From assembly GCF_029210385.1 (NCBI RefSeq), contig NZ_JARGDQ010000003.1, positions 248,001 through 312,000 of the forward strand: a stretch of DNA of 64,000 nt, in the 5' to 3' direction. The notes under the pieces were generated by a model. It did not search any database and was not told the origin of the DNA. It saw only the letters and a program-made list of their open reading frames with translations. Position numbers and translations under genes: made by a program. Origin of the DNA: Desulfurivibrio dismutans (GTDB lineage Bacteria; Desulfobacterota; Desulfobulbia; Desulfobulbales; Desulfurivibrionaceae). This document shows, in pieces, positions 39,794 through 48,336 of this stretch (position 1 is the stretch's first letter; the number at the start of each line of letters is the position of its first letter).

Positions 39794-42094
39794 ATGATTA
39801 ACGATAAATTGGAAATGGCCCTGGTCCGGGCCATCCGGGAAGCCAAGGTCCGCAAGCATGAACATGTCACCGTGGAGCATATCCTTTACGGCCTGCTCCA
39901 TGACGACCTGGCGGCGGACATTCTGACCGCCTGCGGCGGCGACATCACCCTGATGAAGGAAAAGCTGGAGGATTTTTTCACCTCCAGCCTACCCAGCGTG
40001 CCCGGAGGCATCGGCCACGACCCGATTCAGACCATCGGCTTCAACCGGGTTCTGCAGCGGGCCATCGCCCATGTCCAGAGTTGCGGCAAAAAAGAGGTGG
40101 ACGGCGGCGATGTACTGGCCGCCATTTTCTCGGAACCGGAATCCTACGCCGTTTATTTTCTCAACCTGGAAGGCATCAAAAAGCTGGACGTGGTGGAATA
40201 CATCTCCCATGGTCACCCGGACGGCCTACCAGGACCGGCCATGGCCCCCCGCGGCCCGGGCGCCGATGAACAGGCGGACCAAACCCAGGCCAAACCGGCG
40301 GACAAAAACGCCGAAGCCCTGGAGCAATACACCGTCAACTTCAGCCAGCGGGCCGCAAAGGGCCTGATCGACCCCCTGATCGGCCGCGACAGCGAGTTGA
40401 AAAGAATCATGCAGACCCTATGCCGGCGGCGTAAGAACAACCCACTGCTGGTGGGCGAACCAGGAGTTGGCAAGACTGCCCTGGCCGAAGGGTTGGCCCT
40501 GCGAATCTACCAGAGTCGGCAAAACCGGCAGCAGGATCAGGCGACCTGCGGGTTGGTGCCGGATCTGCTTAAAGGGGTGGAAATCCGCCTGCTGGACATG
40601 GGGGGCCTGCTCTCCGGCACCAAATACCGGGGGGATTTTGAGCAGCGCCTGAAAGCGGTGATCAACGCCGTGGAACAGAACCCCGACATCATCCTCTTCA
40701 TCGACGAAATCCACACCATCGTCGGGGCCGGGGCCACCAGCGGCGGCAGCATGGACGCCTCCAACCTGCTCAAACCCGCCCTGCAATCCGGCAGCCTGCG
40801 TTGTATCGGTGCTACCACTTACGAAGAATACAAAAACCACCTGGAAAAAGACCGAGCCTTATCACGCCGTTTCCAAAAAATCGACGTAGCCGAACCTTCG
40901 GTGCCAGACACCGTAGCCATTCTCCAGGGGCTGCGGCCCCATTACGAGAAACATCACCAGATCAAATATTCCGCCACCGCTCTGAAGGCCGCCGCCGAAC
41001 TGGCTGATCGCTACATCAACGAGCGCTTTCTGCCCGATAAGGCCATCGACGTGCTGGACGAAGTCGGGGCCGCCTTCCGCCTGCGCCGGGGGTGCAAGAA
41101 ACGCCGCAGTGTAACGGTGCGCGACGTGGAAGAGGTGGTTTCCCGGCTGGCCCGGGTGCCGGCCAAAAGCGCCTCCGGGGCCGATATCGAGCACCTGCGC
41201 CTGCTGGAGACCATGCTGAAAAGCCAGATATTCGGCCAGGATCAGGCCATCAGCGCTTTAACCAGCGCCGTCAAGCGCTCCCGGGCCGGCATCAAGCGGC
41301 CCGAAGGCCCCACCGGCGCCTTCCTCTTTGCCGGCCCCACCGGCGTGGGCAAGACCGAGCTGGCCCGCCAACTGGCGGCCAACCTTTCCATCCATTTCGA
41401 ACGTTTCGACATGAGCGAGTACATGGAAAAACACGCGGTTTCCCGGCTCATCGGCTCACCTCCCGGTTATGTCGGTTTCGACCAGGGCGGCCTGCTCACC
41501 GAGGCGATCCGCAAACATCCCCACAGCGTTCTGCTCTTCGACGAACTGGAAAAGGCCCATCCCGACATCTTCAGCATTCTGCTGCAGGTCATGGATCATG
41601 CCTCGCTCACCGACAACTCCGGGCGCAAAGCCGATTTCCGCAACGTAATCCTGATCATGACCACCAACGCCGGAGCACGGGAACTGGCCGAACGGCCCAT
41701 CGGCTTCACCGGCGACAGCCAGGGCCGGGACGGCAAGGCCCTGAAAAATCTTTTTGCCCCGGAATTCCGCAACCGGCTGGACAGTATCATCACTTTCAAC
41801 CCGCTGGACACCTCTTTGATGGAACAAATCGTCGAAAAAATGGTCCTGGAATTGCAGGAACGGCTGGCCGAGAAAAAGGTGACCATCAGCCTCACCCCGG
41901 CGGCCCGCACCTGGCTGGCCCAGCGAGGCTATGACCCCGAGTACGGGGCCCGGCCCCTGCGCCGGCTGATCCTGAAGGAAATCGGCGATACCCTCACCGA
42001 AGAAATCCTGTTCGGTCAGTTGCGCAAGGGCGGCGAGGTCAAAGTAACCATTAAGGGCAAAAAACCAGCCTTCGACTACTCCCCGGAGGCTTGA
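39794..42094 (+). CDS. clpA: ATP-dependent Clp protease ATP-binding subunit ClpA
   Basis: A 766-residue ClpA. The N-domain (LVRAIREAKVRKHEHVTVEHILYGLL) precedes two AAA+ modules. D1 has Walker A GEPGVGKTALAEG (about residue 222) and Walker B LFIDEIHTIVG. D2 has GPTGVGKTELARQL (about 515) and LLFDELEKAHPD. The C-terminal D2-small domain with YGARPLRRLI follows. ClpA unfolds substrates for ClpP, with ClpS encoded just upstream. Confidence 0.98.
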   Translation: MINDKLEMALVRAIREAKVRKHEHVTVEHILYGLLHDDLAADILTACGGDITLMKEKLEDFFTSSLPSVPGGIGHDPIQTIGFNRVLQRAIAHVQSCGKKEVDGGDVLAAIFSEPESYAVYFLNLEGIKKLDVVEYISHGHPDGLPGPAMAPRGPGADEQADQTQAKPADKNAEALEQYTVNFSQRAAKGLIDPLIGRDSELKRIMQTLCRRRKNNPLLVGEPGVGKTALAEGLALRIYQSRQNRQQDQATCGLVPDLLKGVEIRLLDMGGLLSGTKYRGDFEQRLKAVINAVEQNPDIILFIDEIHTIVGAGATSGGSMDASNLLKPALQSGSLRCIGATTYEEYKNHLEKDRALSRRFQKIDVAEPSVPDTVAILQGLRPHYEKHHQIKYSATALKAAAELADRYINERFLPDKAIDVLDEVGAAFRLRRGCKKRRSVTVRDVEEVVSRLARVPAKSASGADIEHLRLLETMLKSQIFGQDQAISALTSAVKRSRAGIKRPEGPTGAFLFAGPTGVGKTELARQLAANLSIHFERFDMSEYMEKHAVSRLIGSPPGYVGFDQGGLLTEAIRKHPHSVLLFDELEKAHPDIFSILLQVMDHASLTDNSGRKADFRNVILIMTTNAGARELAERPIGFTGDSQGRDGKALKNLFAPEFRNRLDSIITFNPLDTSLMEQIVEKMVLELQERLAEKKVTISLTPAARTWLAQRGYDPEYGARPLRRLILKEIGDTLTEEILFGQLRKGGEVKVTIKGKKPAFDYSPEA

Positions 42095-42210
42095 GTGGTC
42101 CCTCCCCGGCTCCCAGGCTGCTCTTGCCCGTTGACAAAAGCAGTTTTTTCGGTAAGGTAACCCGCTGGTGGCACCGGTCATCTCCGGCGACTGGGCTGCC
42201 GTTTTGGGCC

Positions 42211-42249
42211 ATGACCCAACCTTTGGCGGGTCATTCAGCTTATTATAAT
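42211..42249 (+). promoter_or_regulatory. Candidate promoter with overlapping inverted repeat before the lipoprotein gene
   Basis: A perfect TATAAT -10 (42244-42249) lies 23 bases before the start codon. The -35 region (TTTGGC, 16-base spacing) is weak and sits within the inverted repeat ATGACCC-N10-GGGTCAT (42211-42234), a possible operator. Confidence 0.4.
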
Positions 42250-42271
42250 CCTCAAAGAACAGGAAATTACC

Positions 42272-42805
42272 ATGAAGCTACTCTCCACCCGCAATACCTT
42301 GTTAGCCACCGCCTGCAGCCTCACCCTCCTTTTGGCCGCCTGCGGCGACAGCCAGCAACCGCAAGCTCCTGAGCCCGCCGCGGAAGACCGCAGCTTCACC
42401 CAGGCCATGGAAGATGCTCATGCCGGCCTGATGGACGAAATGCCCATGGGCAGCGAGAAGGCCGTGACCCCTTTTGCTGATTTGAATGTGGCCAAGGCCA
42501 GCGGCGATAACGCCTACACCGTCGCCGAACTCTTCGCCCAGAGCGAGAGCCTGAACGGCCAGACCGTGCGGGTTAAGGCACAAGTGGTAAAATTCTCTCC
42601 GGCCATCATGGATCGGAACTTTATCCACCTCCAGGACGGAACCGGCTCGGAAGCCAACCGCACTCACAACCTGGTGGCCACCTCCCAGGAAACCGTGGAG
42701 GTTGGTGCAGTTGTCACCGTCGAAGGCGTACTGTCGTCCAACAAAGACTTCGGCGCCGGCTACACCTATCAGGTGATTTTGGAAGACTCCACCGTTATTG
42801 AATAA
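42272..42805 (+). CDS. Lipoprotein with OB-fold-like C-terminal domain
   Basis: A 177-residue predicted lipoprotein. The signal peptide ends in a lipobox LLAAC (Cys24). After a Gln/Pro/Ala-rich spacer, residues about 80-177 (YTVAELFAQSESLNGQTVRVKAQVVKFSPAIMDRNFIHLQDGTG ... VTVEGVLSSNKDFGAGYTYQVILED) match bacterial OB-fold domains of the YgiW/NrfJ-like kind. Function is unknown. The panE-type gene starts on the base after its stop codon, so the two are co-transcribed. Confidence 0.78.
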   Translation: MKLLSTRNTLLATACSLTLLLAACGDSQQPQAPEPAAEDRSFTQAMEDAHAGLMDEMPMGSEKAVTPFADLNVAKASGDNAYTVAELFAQSESLNGQTVRVKAQVVKFSPAIMDRNFIHLQDGTGSEANRTHNLVATSQETVEVGAVVTVEGVLSSNKDFGAGYTYQVILEDSTVIE

Positions 42806-43756
42806 ATGAAACTGGTGGTGGTCGGGCCCGGCGCCCTGGGTTGCCTGCTGGCGGCCCGCCTGCACTTGGCGGGCACCTGCCATGTACAACTGCTCGACCA
42901 CCGCCCCCAGCGGGCCGCCGCCCTGAACCGTCAAGGAATCATCCTTGAGGAGCCGGGGGCGGCCCCCTCCCCACCTCTGCCGATTCCCGTCACCACCGAT
43001 CCCGGCGGCATCATTCATGCCGACACCGCTGTGTTCTGCGTTAAATCCTTCACCCTGCCCCAAGCCCTGGCCTCCGCCAAACCTTTTGCCACCCCCAAGA
43101 CCATCTTTATTGCTTTTGCCAACGGCATTGGCCACCTGGAAGAGATGCGCCGACTCAGCGATTGCTGCCTTCCGGTCCTGGGTATTTGCACCGCCGGTGC
43201 CACCCTGCTGGCCCCCGGCCGGGTGCGCGTCGGCGGCCAAGGCAGTCTGACCCTGGGTTATGCCGTTAACCCAGCCACCCCAGCCGGCCCAGCCGGCCCA
43301 AACGGGGCCGCCCCCCTGCTCCCAATCGCTCAGGCCTTCCGCCAGGCAGGTTTCGACACCCGGTTGAGCAACGATATTGACCGGGAACTCTGGTACAAAC
43401 TGCTGGTCAATGTCGGCATCAACGCTCTGACTGTGCTCCACGACTGCCCCAACGGCCGCCTGTTGGAAATTCCCGCCGCCCGCCGGCTAATGGCCCAAGC
43501 CGTAAGTGAGGCCGCCGCCGTGGCCGAGGCCAGCGGCATTTCCCTGAACATCGAACCGCTGGCCATGGTTGAAGAGGTCTGTCGCCGTACCGCCACCAAT
43601 ATCTCTTCCATGCTCCAGGATATTCGCCACCACCGCCCCACCGAGATCATGGCCATCAACGGCGAAATCGTTCGCCGGGCCAACATCCTGGGAATGACCG
43701 CACCGGCCAACGAAGAGCTGACCATAACGGTAAAACAGCGTCATCCCAGCCAGTAG
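42806..43756 (+). CDS. panE: 2-Dehydropantoate 2-reductase-like protein
   Basis: A 316-residue ketopantoate reductase-type protein. The N-terminal GPGALGCLLAARL NADP-binding motif, the conserved Lys in FCVKSF (near residue 73), and WYKLLVNVGINALTVL (catalytic Lys/Asn region near residue 195) all fit. PanE makes pantoate for coenzyme A. Family members with other 2-keto-acid substrates exist, so the exact role is probable, not certain. It begins directly after the TAA of the lipoprotein gene. Confidence 0.85.
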   Translation: MKLVVVGPGALGCLLAARLHLAGTCHVQLLDHRPQRAAALNRQGIILEEPGAAPSPPLPIPVTTDPGGIIHADTAVFCVKSFTLPQALASAKPFATPKTIFIAFANGIGHLEEMRRLSDCCLPVLGICTAGATLLAPGRVRVGGQGSLTLGYAVNPATPAGPAGPNGAAPLLPIAQAFRQAGFDTRLSNDIDRELWYKLLVNVGINALTVLHDCPNGRLLEIPAARRLMAQAVSEAAAVAEASGISLNIEPLAMVEEVCRRTATNISSMLQDIRHHRPTEIMAINGEIVRRANILGMTAPANEELTITVKQRHPSQ

Positions 43757-43800
43757 AAAAATCCTCCTCTCCTCCCCACACAATTCCTTTTTACGGGCAG

Positions 43801-43865
43801 ATATATTCCGCAATATATATGAACAACAAAAAGTTATTGCACAAAAACATTTTTTACAATAGTAT
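43801..43865 (+). promoter_or_regulatory. AT-rich control region with inverted repeat and candidate promoter before marR
   Basis: ATATATT-CCGC-AATATAT is a perfect inverted repeat (43801-43818). It is followed by TTGCAC (43837-43842), 17 bases and TAGTAT (43860-43865). The region is much more AT-rich than its surroundings. It and a palindromic repeat occupy the gene-free stretch 43757-44105 ahead of the MarR gene. Confidence 0.45.
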
Positions 43866-43969
43866 ATATCGCAAGTTGAAAACGGCAGCGTTTCAACCGC
43901 CGTCCCAGCGACGGCTTGGTCAGTATCCGGACCAAATAAATCATGTAACTATCCATCTCTTTCTGGCAC

Positions 43970-44078
43970 GTAGCTGTTTAACAGTGCCCCAGGTTGCGGT
44001 AAGCCAGGTCAGCGTAGCGTACGTCAGGTACTCAAGCCGACCTGATCGCCACAAAATGGGGTGCTGCTGGACAGCTAC
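43970..44078 (+). repeat. Intergenic palindromic repeat, copy 6 (forward)
   Basis: A 109-base palindrome with arms GTAGCTGT / ACAGCTAC. It shares an additional upstream flank of about 25 bases (GTAACTATCC ... TTCTGGCAC) with copy 1, marking a subfamily. Confidence 0.88.
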
Positions 44079-44105
44079 TAAACTATTTAACAAAGCGAGA
44101 TCATC

Positions 44106-44666
44106 ATGACGATGACGCAAAGTTTTGCCATAGCCGCCGAAGCCGGCGGCAGTTTCGGCGGCCCGGCCGCCACCGAGAGCGACGACAACTTTCAACGCGA
44201 GGCCCGCGTCCGCAAAGTGCTCAGCGATTTGCGAGTGGTCTTCCGGGCTATTCAGTCCTACTCCAAAATGGTGGAGCGCCAGTGCCAGGTCAGCGCCACC
44301 ATGCTCTGGGTGCTGCGGGAAATCGCAGCCGCCGGCGAACTCAAGATCTCCGAGGTGGCCCGCATTCTCTCCATCCACCAGTCCACCGCCAGCAACCTGT
44401 TGGACAAGCTGGAGCGCCGGGGCCTGGTACGCCGTCAACGCGGCAGCCGCCAGGAAGATCAGCGGGTAGTACTGGTAACCTTGACCTCCACCGGCCTGGA
44501 CCTGCTGGATCAGGCCGGCACCCTGCATCACGGCCCGCTGACCGAGGCCTTGGACCAGATGGCCGCCGAAGACCTGGTACTGCTGAACCAGAGCCTGGAC
44601 AAACTGGTCCAGGCCATTCCCGCCGGCAAACTGGATCACGGCCTGATGCCGCCCATCACCGAATGA
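44106..44666 (+). CDS. MarR-family transcriptional regulator
   Basis: A 186-residue winged-helix protein. The core reads LWVLREIAAAGELKISEVARILSIHQSTASNLLDKLERRGLVRRQRGSRQEDQRVVLVTLTSTG (residues about 63-126), with the wing DQR motif. A 40-residue N-terminal extension precedes the domain. It stands just upstream of the methyl-group gene cluster on the same strand and is a candidate regulator of it or of itself. An AT-rich inverted repeat upstream is a possible operator. Confidence 0.92.
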   Translation: MTMTQSFAIAAEAGGSFGGPAATESDDNFQREARVRKVLSDLRVVFRAIQSYSKMVERQCQVSATMLWVLREIAAAGELKISEVARILSIHQSTASNLLDKLERRGLVRRQRGSRQEDQRVVLVTLTSTGLDLLDQAGTLHHGPLTEALDQMAAEDLVLLNQSLDKLVQAIPAGKLDHGLMPPITE

Positions 44667-44768
44667 CATTCAGCGTGCCCCAGCGGCACGACAAAACTAA
44701 ACGGCCCGGTTCACCACAACCAAACGTTAAGACGAAGTTGCATACTTAAACCAGTGAAATAAAACCAC

Positions 44769-45557
44769 ATGCTAATCGCCCCGGGCATCGAACATACCAT
44801 CCCGTCTTCCTCCGCCGCCGCCGGCGGCAAGGACCACGGCATAACCGCGCCACCACCGGTCGGCCAACTCTGGCGTGACCGACCTGGTTTTGACCGCGAC
44901 TTTGTCGAACGCCTGTTGGGCCGCCGCCGGCGGCGCGGCTTAAGCGGTCCCACCGCCCGGCGGCTGGCGGCCCTGGAACCGGAGTTGCCGGAACTGCTGG
45001 ACCCGCAGGTGATTTACACCACCCTGCCCCCGACCGTCACTCCCCGGGGCAGCATCACCCTGAACCATTCAAGTTCAAGAAGCGCGGGAGCCGGCCTGGA
45101 ACTGACCAACCCCAAGATGATCGGCGCCCTGCAAAAGGCCGCTAAAGCGGTCTGCTTAATCGCCACCGTGGGGCCGGAGTTGGACCGGCGGGTGGCAGAG
45201 TTGCAAGGTGAGGGCCGGCTGGCCGACGCGGCAATACTGGACGCCTTGGGCTCCGGCGCCGTGGAATGGCTGGCCGACCGATTTTTGACCCATATCGTAA
45301 AAGAGCACGACGGCCTGGTGGCCGGCCCCCGCTTCAGCCCCGGCTACTGCGACTGGCCGCTTAATGACCAGCCCGGGCTTTTTTCACTGCTGGACCACCG
45401 GCAGATCGGAGTGGAATTGGATGCCTCCTGCCTGATGCAGCCGCGCAAGTCCATCTCCGCCCTGTTCGGACTGTACGAAACCGCCGCCGCCCCGGCCGAC
45501 CGCGACCTGATTCCCTGTCGGCGCTGCCCGAAACGCGACTGCATCGCCCGGCGCTAA
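44769..45557 (+). CDS. Methionine synthase activation-domain protein (AdoMet-binding, stand-alone)
   Basis: A 262-residue protein resembling the AdoMet-binding reactivation domain of cobalamin-dependent methionine synthase. The AdoMet motif RFSPGYCDWP (RxxxGY) is near residue 180, preceded by ATVGPELDRRVAEL and DALGSGAVEWLAD. A Cys motif (CRRCPKRDC) at the C-terminus is absent from MetH and could hold a metal centre. In MetH this domain allows reductive methylation of cob(II)alamin. Here it probably reactivates the corrinoid protein encoded at 50066-50749. It opens the methyl cluster. Substrate protein is inferred from context. Confidence 0.85.
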   Translation: MLIAPGIEHTIPSSSAAAGGKDHGITAPPPVGQLWRDRPGFDRDFVERLLGRRRRRGLSGPTARRLAALEPELPELLDPQVIYTTLPPTVTPRGSITLNHSSSRSAGAGLELTNPKMIGALQKAAKAVCLIATVGPELDRRVAELQGEGRLADAAILDALGSGAVEWLADRFLTHIVKEHDGLVAGPRFSPGYCDWPLNDQPGLFSLLDHRQIGVELDASCLMQPRKSISALFGLYETAAAPADRDLIPCRRCPKRDCIARR

Positions 45558-45639
45558 GGCCCGTTGGCCGCCGGGCGGTTACCGGCTGGAAAATTATAAA
45601 AAAACAGGCAACAGAAAACTTTAAGGAGAGAGCAACCGT

Positions 45640-47106
45640 ATGAAAGTAAGAAAAGGCATTGAAGGCGGCCGCTACCAGCCGCTGACCCAGGAAGACATCA
45701 AGCGCATCCACCAGGCCGCCATGCAGGTTTTTGAAGAGATCGGGGTGCAGGTCAACTTCCCCGCCGCCCTTGAGCTTTTTGCCGAAGCCGGCGCCCAGGT
45801 GGACCGGGAAACCAATATCGTCAAGATGCCCGGCAGTCTGGTGGAAAAGATCATCGGCCAGGCCCCGTCGGTGATCAACCTCTGCGGCCGCGACCCGGAA
45901 GGCGAACACGACTGCGAGATCGGCGGCACCAAGGTTTACATGGGCACCGGCGGCACCGCCCTCAATGTCCAGGAGCCGGGCAGCGACGAGATTCGCCGCT
46001 CCCAGACCAAAGACATCATGAACATGGCCCGCATGGTGGAGCAGTTGGATAATATCCATTTCTACATGCTCAACGTCTACCCCGGTGACGTGACGGTGGA
46101 AGACGTGGACGTCAACCGTTTCGGCGCCGCCCTAAACCGCACCCAAAAGCACATCATGGGCGGGGTTTACACCGTGGAGGGAGTGCGCAACGTCATCAAG
46201 ATGGCGGAGATGATCGCCGGAAGCCCCGAGGCCTTGAGGGAGCGGCCCTTTATCTCCATGGTCACCTGCCCCATCAGTCCCTTCAAACTGGATGAATCTT
46301 ACGGCGAGCTGACCATGGAAGCGGCCCGCAACCGGATCCCGGTGGTGGTGCCCACCGAACCGCTGTGCGGCGCCACCGCGCCGGTGACTTTAGCCGCCAA
46401 CCTGGTGGTCCAGACGGTGGATTCCCTGGCCGGGGTAATGCTGGCCCAGCTCACCAACCCCGGCGCCCCCTGCCTGTTCGGCTGCATCTCGTCCATCACC
46501 GATCTTCGCGACCTCAAATACCTGGCCGGGGCGGTGGAAATGGGCCTGATGAACGCCGGGGCGGCCCAGATGGCCCAGTACTACAAGCTGCCCTTCTACG
46601 CCACCGCCGGCATGACCGACTCCAAGGTGGTGGACGCCCAGGCCGGTTACGAATCCGCCATGACCAGCGTGATGGTGGCCCTGGCCGGCGCCAACTTCAT
46701 CCATGACGCCGCCGGCTTCATCGAGTTCTGCCTCACCGCCTCCTACGACAAGCTGGTGGTGGACAACGAGATCCTGGGCATGACCATGCGGGCGGTGGAA
46801 GGCATCCGGGTAGATGACGAGACCATCGCCATGGCCGAGCTGAAAAAGGCCGGCCCCGGCGGCCAGTTCGTCACCGCCCGCCATACCCGCCGCTTAATGC
46901 GGACCGAGCACTACAGCCCGGAACTGAGCGACCGGGACAACCGGGGGCCGTGGCAACAGGCCGGCGCCCAAGACACCCGGCAGCGGGCCACCGCCCGCAG
47001 CAGAGAGATCCTCGACGCGCCACTCAAGTCGATACTGCCCGAGGATGTCCGCCAGCGGATCAAAACCGAAATCCCGGGGCTGCAGCCCTTTTTGATGGAG
47101 GACTAG
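45640..47106 (+). CDS. MttB-family (non-pyrrolysine) methylamine:corrinoid methyltransferase, copy A
   Basis: A 488-residue trimethylamine methyltransferase-superfamily protein. It begins with YQPLTQEDIKRIHQAAMQVFEEIGVQV and contains the central IGGTKVYMGTGGTALNV and the C-terminal LPEDVRQRIKTEIPGL, all typical. There is no internal amber codon, so it is of the MtgB-like, non-pyrrolysine group, members of which demethylate glycine betaine, proline betaine, carnitine and similar compounds. It would transfer a methyl group to the corrinoid protein of this cluster. The start follows AAGGAGAGAGCAACC. The stop is TAG, next to a palindromic repeat. It is a paralog of copy B. Confidence 0.92.
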   Translation: MKVRKGIEGGRYQPLTQEDIKRIHQAAMQVFEEIGVQVNFPAALELFAEAGAQVDRETNIVKMPGSLVEKIIGQAPSVINLCGRDPEGEHDCEIGGTKVYMGTGGTALNVQEPGSDEIRRSQTKDIMNMARMVEQLDNIHFYMLNVYPGDVTVEDVDVNRFGAALNRTQKHIMGGVYTVEGVRNVIKMAEMIAGSPEALRERPFISMVTCPISPFKLDESYGELTMEAARNRIPVVVPTEPLCGATAPVTLAANLVVQTVDSLAGVMLAQLTNPGAPCLFGCISSITDLRDLKYLAGAVEMGLMNAGAAQMAQYYKLPFYATAGMTDSKVVDAQAGYESAMTSVMVALAGANFIHDAAGFIEFCLTASYDKLVVDNEILGMTMRAVEGIRVDDETIAMAELKKAGPGGQFVTARHTRRLMRTEHYSPELSDRDNRGPWQQAGAQDTRQRATARSREILDAPLKSILPEDVRQRIKTEIPGLQPFLMED

Positions 47107-47216
47107 CGTAATCGTCCAGCAGCACCACATCTTGCGGCGATCGGCCCGGCTTACGTACCCGGGGTACGCAGCGCCGGGCCGCTTGCCACAACCTGCAGCA
47201 CTGCTGAACGATTACG
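47107..47216 (-). repeat. Intergenic palindromic repeat, copy 7 (reverse)
   Basis: A 110-base palindrome with arms CGTAATCG / CGATTACG, directly after the stop codon of MttB copy A. The inner arms mark the reverse orientation. Confidence 0.92.
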
Positions 47217-47280
47217 GAAACCGAACCAGGCTGAAATCACAAAATTCGCAACCCTTAAAAAGAACTACCAAGGACGGAAA

Positions 47281-48072
47281 ATGATCACCATAGCCGAAAA
47301 GATCAACGCCACCATCCCCTCCACCCGCCGGATCATCGAGGAACGGGACGCGGCGGCCCTGCTGGAGCTGGCCGAGAAACAGGCCGCCGCCGGGGCCGAC
47401 TACATTGACATCAACGTCGGCACCGGGCACGGCAGCGGCGCCGACGAGGTGGAGGCCATGACCTGGGCGGTGACCACCATCCAGGAGAAGATCGACACCC
47501 CGCTGTGCATCGACAGCGCCGACGCGGCAGTGCTGGAGGCGGGACTCACCGCCCGCCAAGGCAAGCCGGCCCTGATCAACTCCACCAAGGCCACCGAGGA
47601 AAACATGGCCACCGTGGTGCCTTTAGCGGCCCGTTTCAAGCTGCCCCTGGTGGGCCTGGCCATGGACGACAAGGGCATTCCCACTTCCGCCGAGGCCCGG
47701 CTGGCCGCCTGCAAGTATATCGCCGATTACTGCGCCCAGCGGGGGGTGCCGGAAGAAGACCTCTTTTTCGATCCCCTGGTGGTGCCGGTGAGCACCGATA
47801 TCACCCAGGGCCGGGTCACCCTTGACACCATCGCCGCCATCAAGAAGGAGCTGCCCAAGGCCAAGACGGTGATGGCGGTTTCCAACATCTCATTCGGCCT
47901 GCCCCAGCGCAAACGGCTCAACAGCGCCTTTTTGCAGATGGCGGTGGCCTACGGCCTGGACGGCGGCATCCTCAACGTCCTGGATCAGGAGTTGATGGGC
48001 GCCATCCGCGCCGCCGAAGTACTGGTAGGCAAGGATAAGCGGTGCCGCAAATACGCCCGTTTCTTCCGGTAA
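47281..48072 (+). CDS. Pterin-binding (DHPS-like) methyl-THF:corrinoid methyltransferase
   Basis: A 263-residue TIM-barrel protein of the pterin-binding family. GADYIDINVGTGHG (residues about 39-52), CIDSADAAVLEAGL (pterin pocket) and INSTKATEENM, with the C-terminal VSNISFGLPQRKRLN, match AcsE/MtgA-type methyltransferases rather than true dihydropteroate synthase. It would move a methyl group between tetrahydrofolate and the corrinoid protein. The direction is not set by sequence. It matches the pterin module of MetH in role. Confidence 0.92.
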   Translation: MITIAEKINATIPSTRRIIEERDAAALLELAEKQAAAGADYIDINVGTGHGSGADEVEAMTWAVTTIQEKIDTPLCIDSADAAVLEAGLTARQGKPALINSTKATEENMATVVPLAARFKLPLVGLAMDDKGIPTSAEARLAACKYIADYCAQRGVPEEDLFFDPLVVPVSTDITQGRVTLDTIAAIKKELPKAKTVMAVSNISFGLPQRKRLNSAFLQMAVAYGLDGGILNVLDQELMGAIRAAEVLVGKDKRCRKYARFFR

Positions 48073-48123
48073 GAAGAGAAACAGGGTGCCCAGTACAAGA
48101 CGCAAGCCGCTTACAGCCTGGAC

Positions 48124-48255
48124 GGGATCCGCGAAAACCGGTAGCGGCGGGTTCGGTGGCGGCCGGGCGCATGGACGCGCAGGAGGCCGCCGCCGCCTCG
48201 GAGGCGGGCAGGGATGCCCGCCAAGAATGAGCCGCTACCGGTTTTCGCAGACCCC
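48124..48255. repeat. Large single hairpin with perfect 18-base inverted arms
   Basis: GCGAAAACCGGTAGCGGC (48131-48148) is repeated exactly in inverse at 48231-48248. Flanking bases pair partly, and the interior contains a smaller GGCGGGCA-GGGA-TGCCCGCC hairpin (48204-48223). It is unlike the 12-copy family and has one copy here. It fills most of the 264-base gap between the pterin methyltransferase and MttB copy B genes. Confidence 0.85.
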
Positions 48256-48336
48256 ACCCCCGGGCCACAACCGAAACTTACGGCGCCGACAATTTTGAGC
48301 CGCTGAAACATTGAACAAAACAAAAGGTAAAGACCA

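Noticed and set aside
44667-44768. Cobalamin or SAM riboswitch ahead of the methyl cluster, and SAM/SAH riboswitches ahead of metK or ahcY
   Set aside because: The gaps are short and show no B12-box, SAM or SAH consensus or matching stems.
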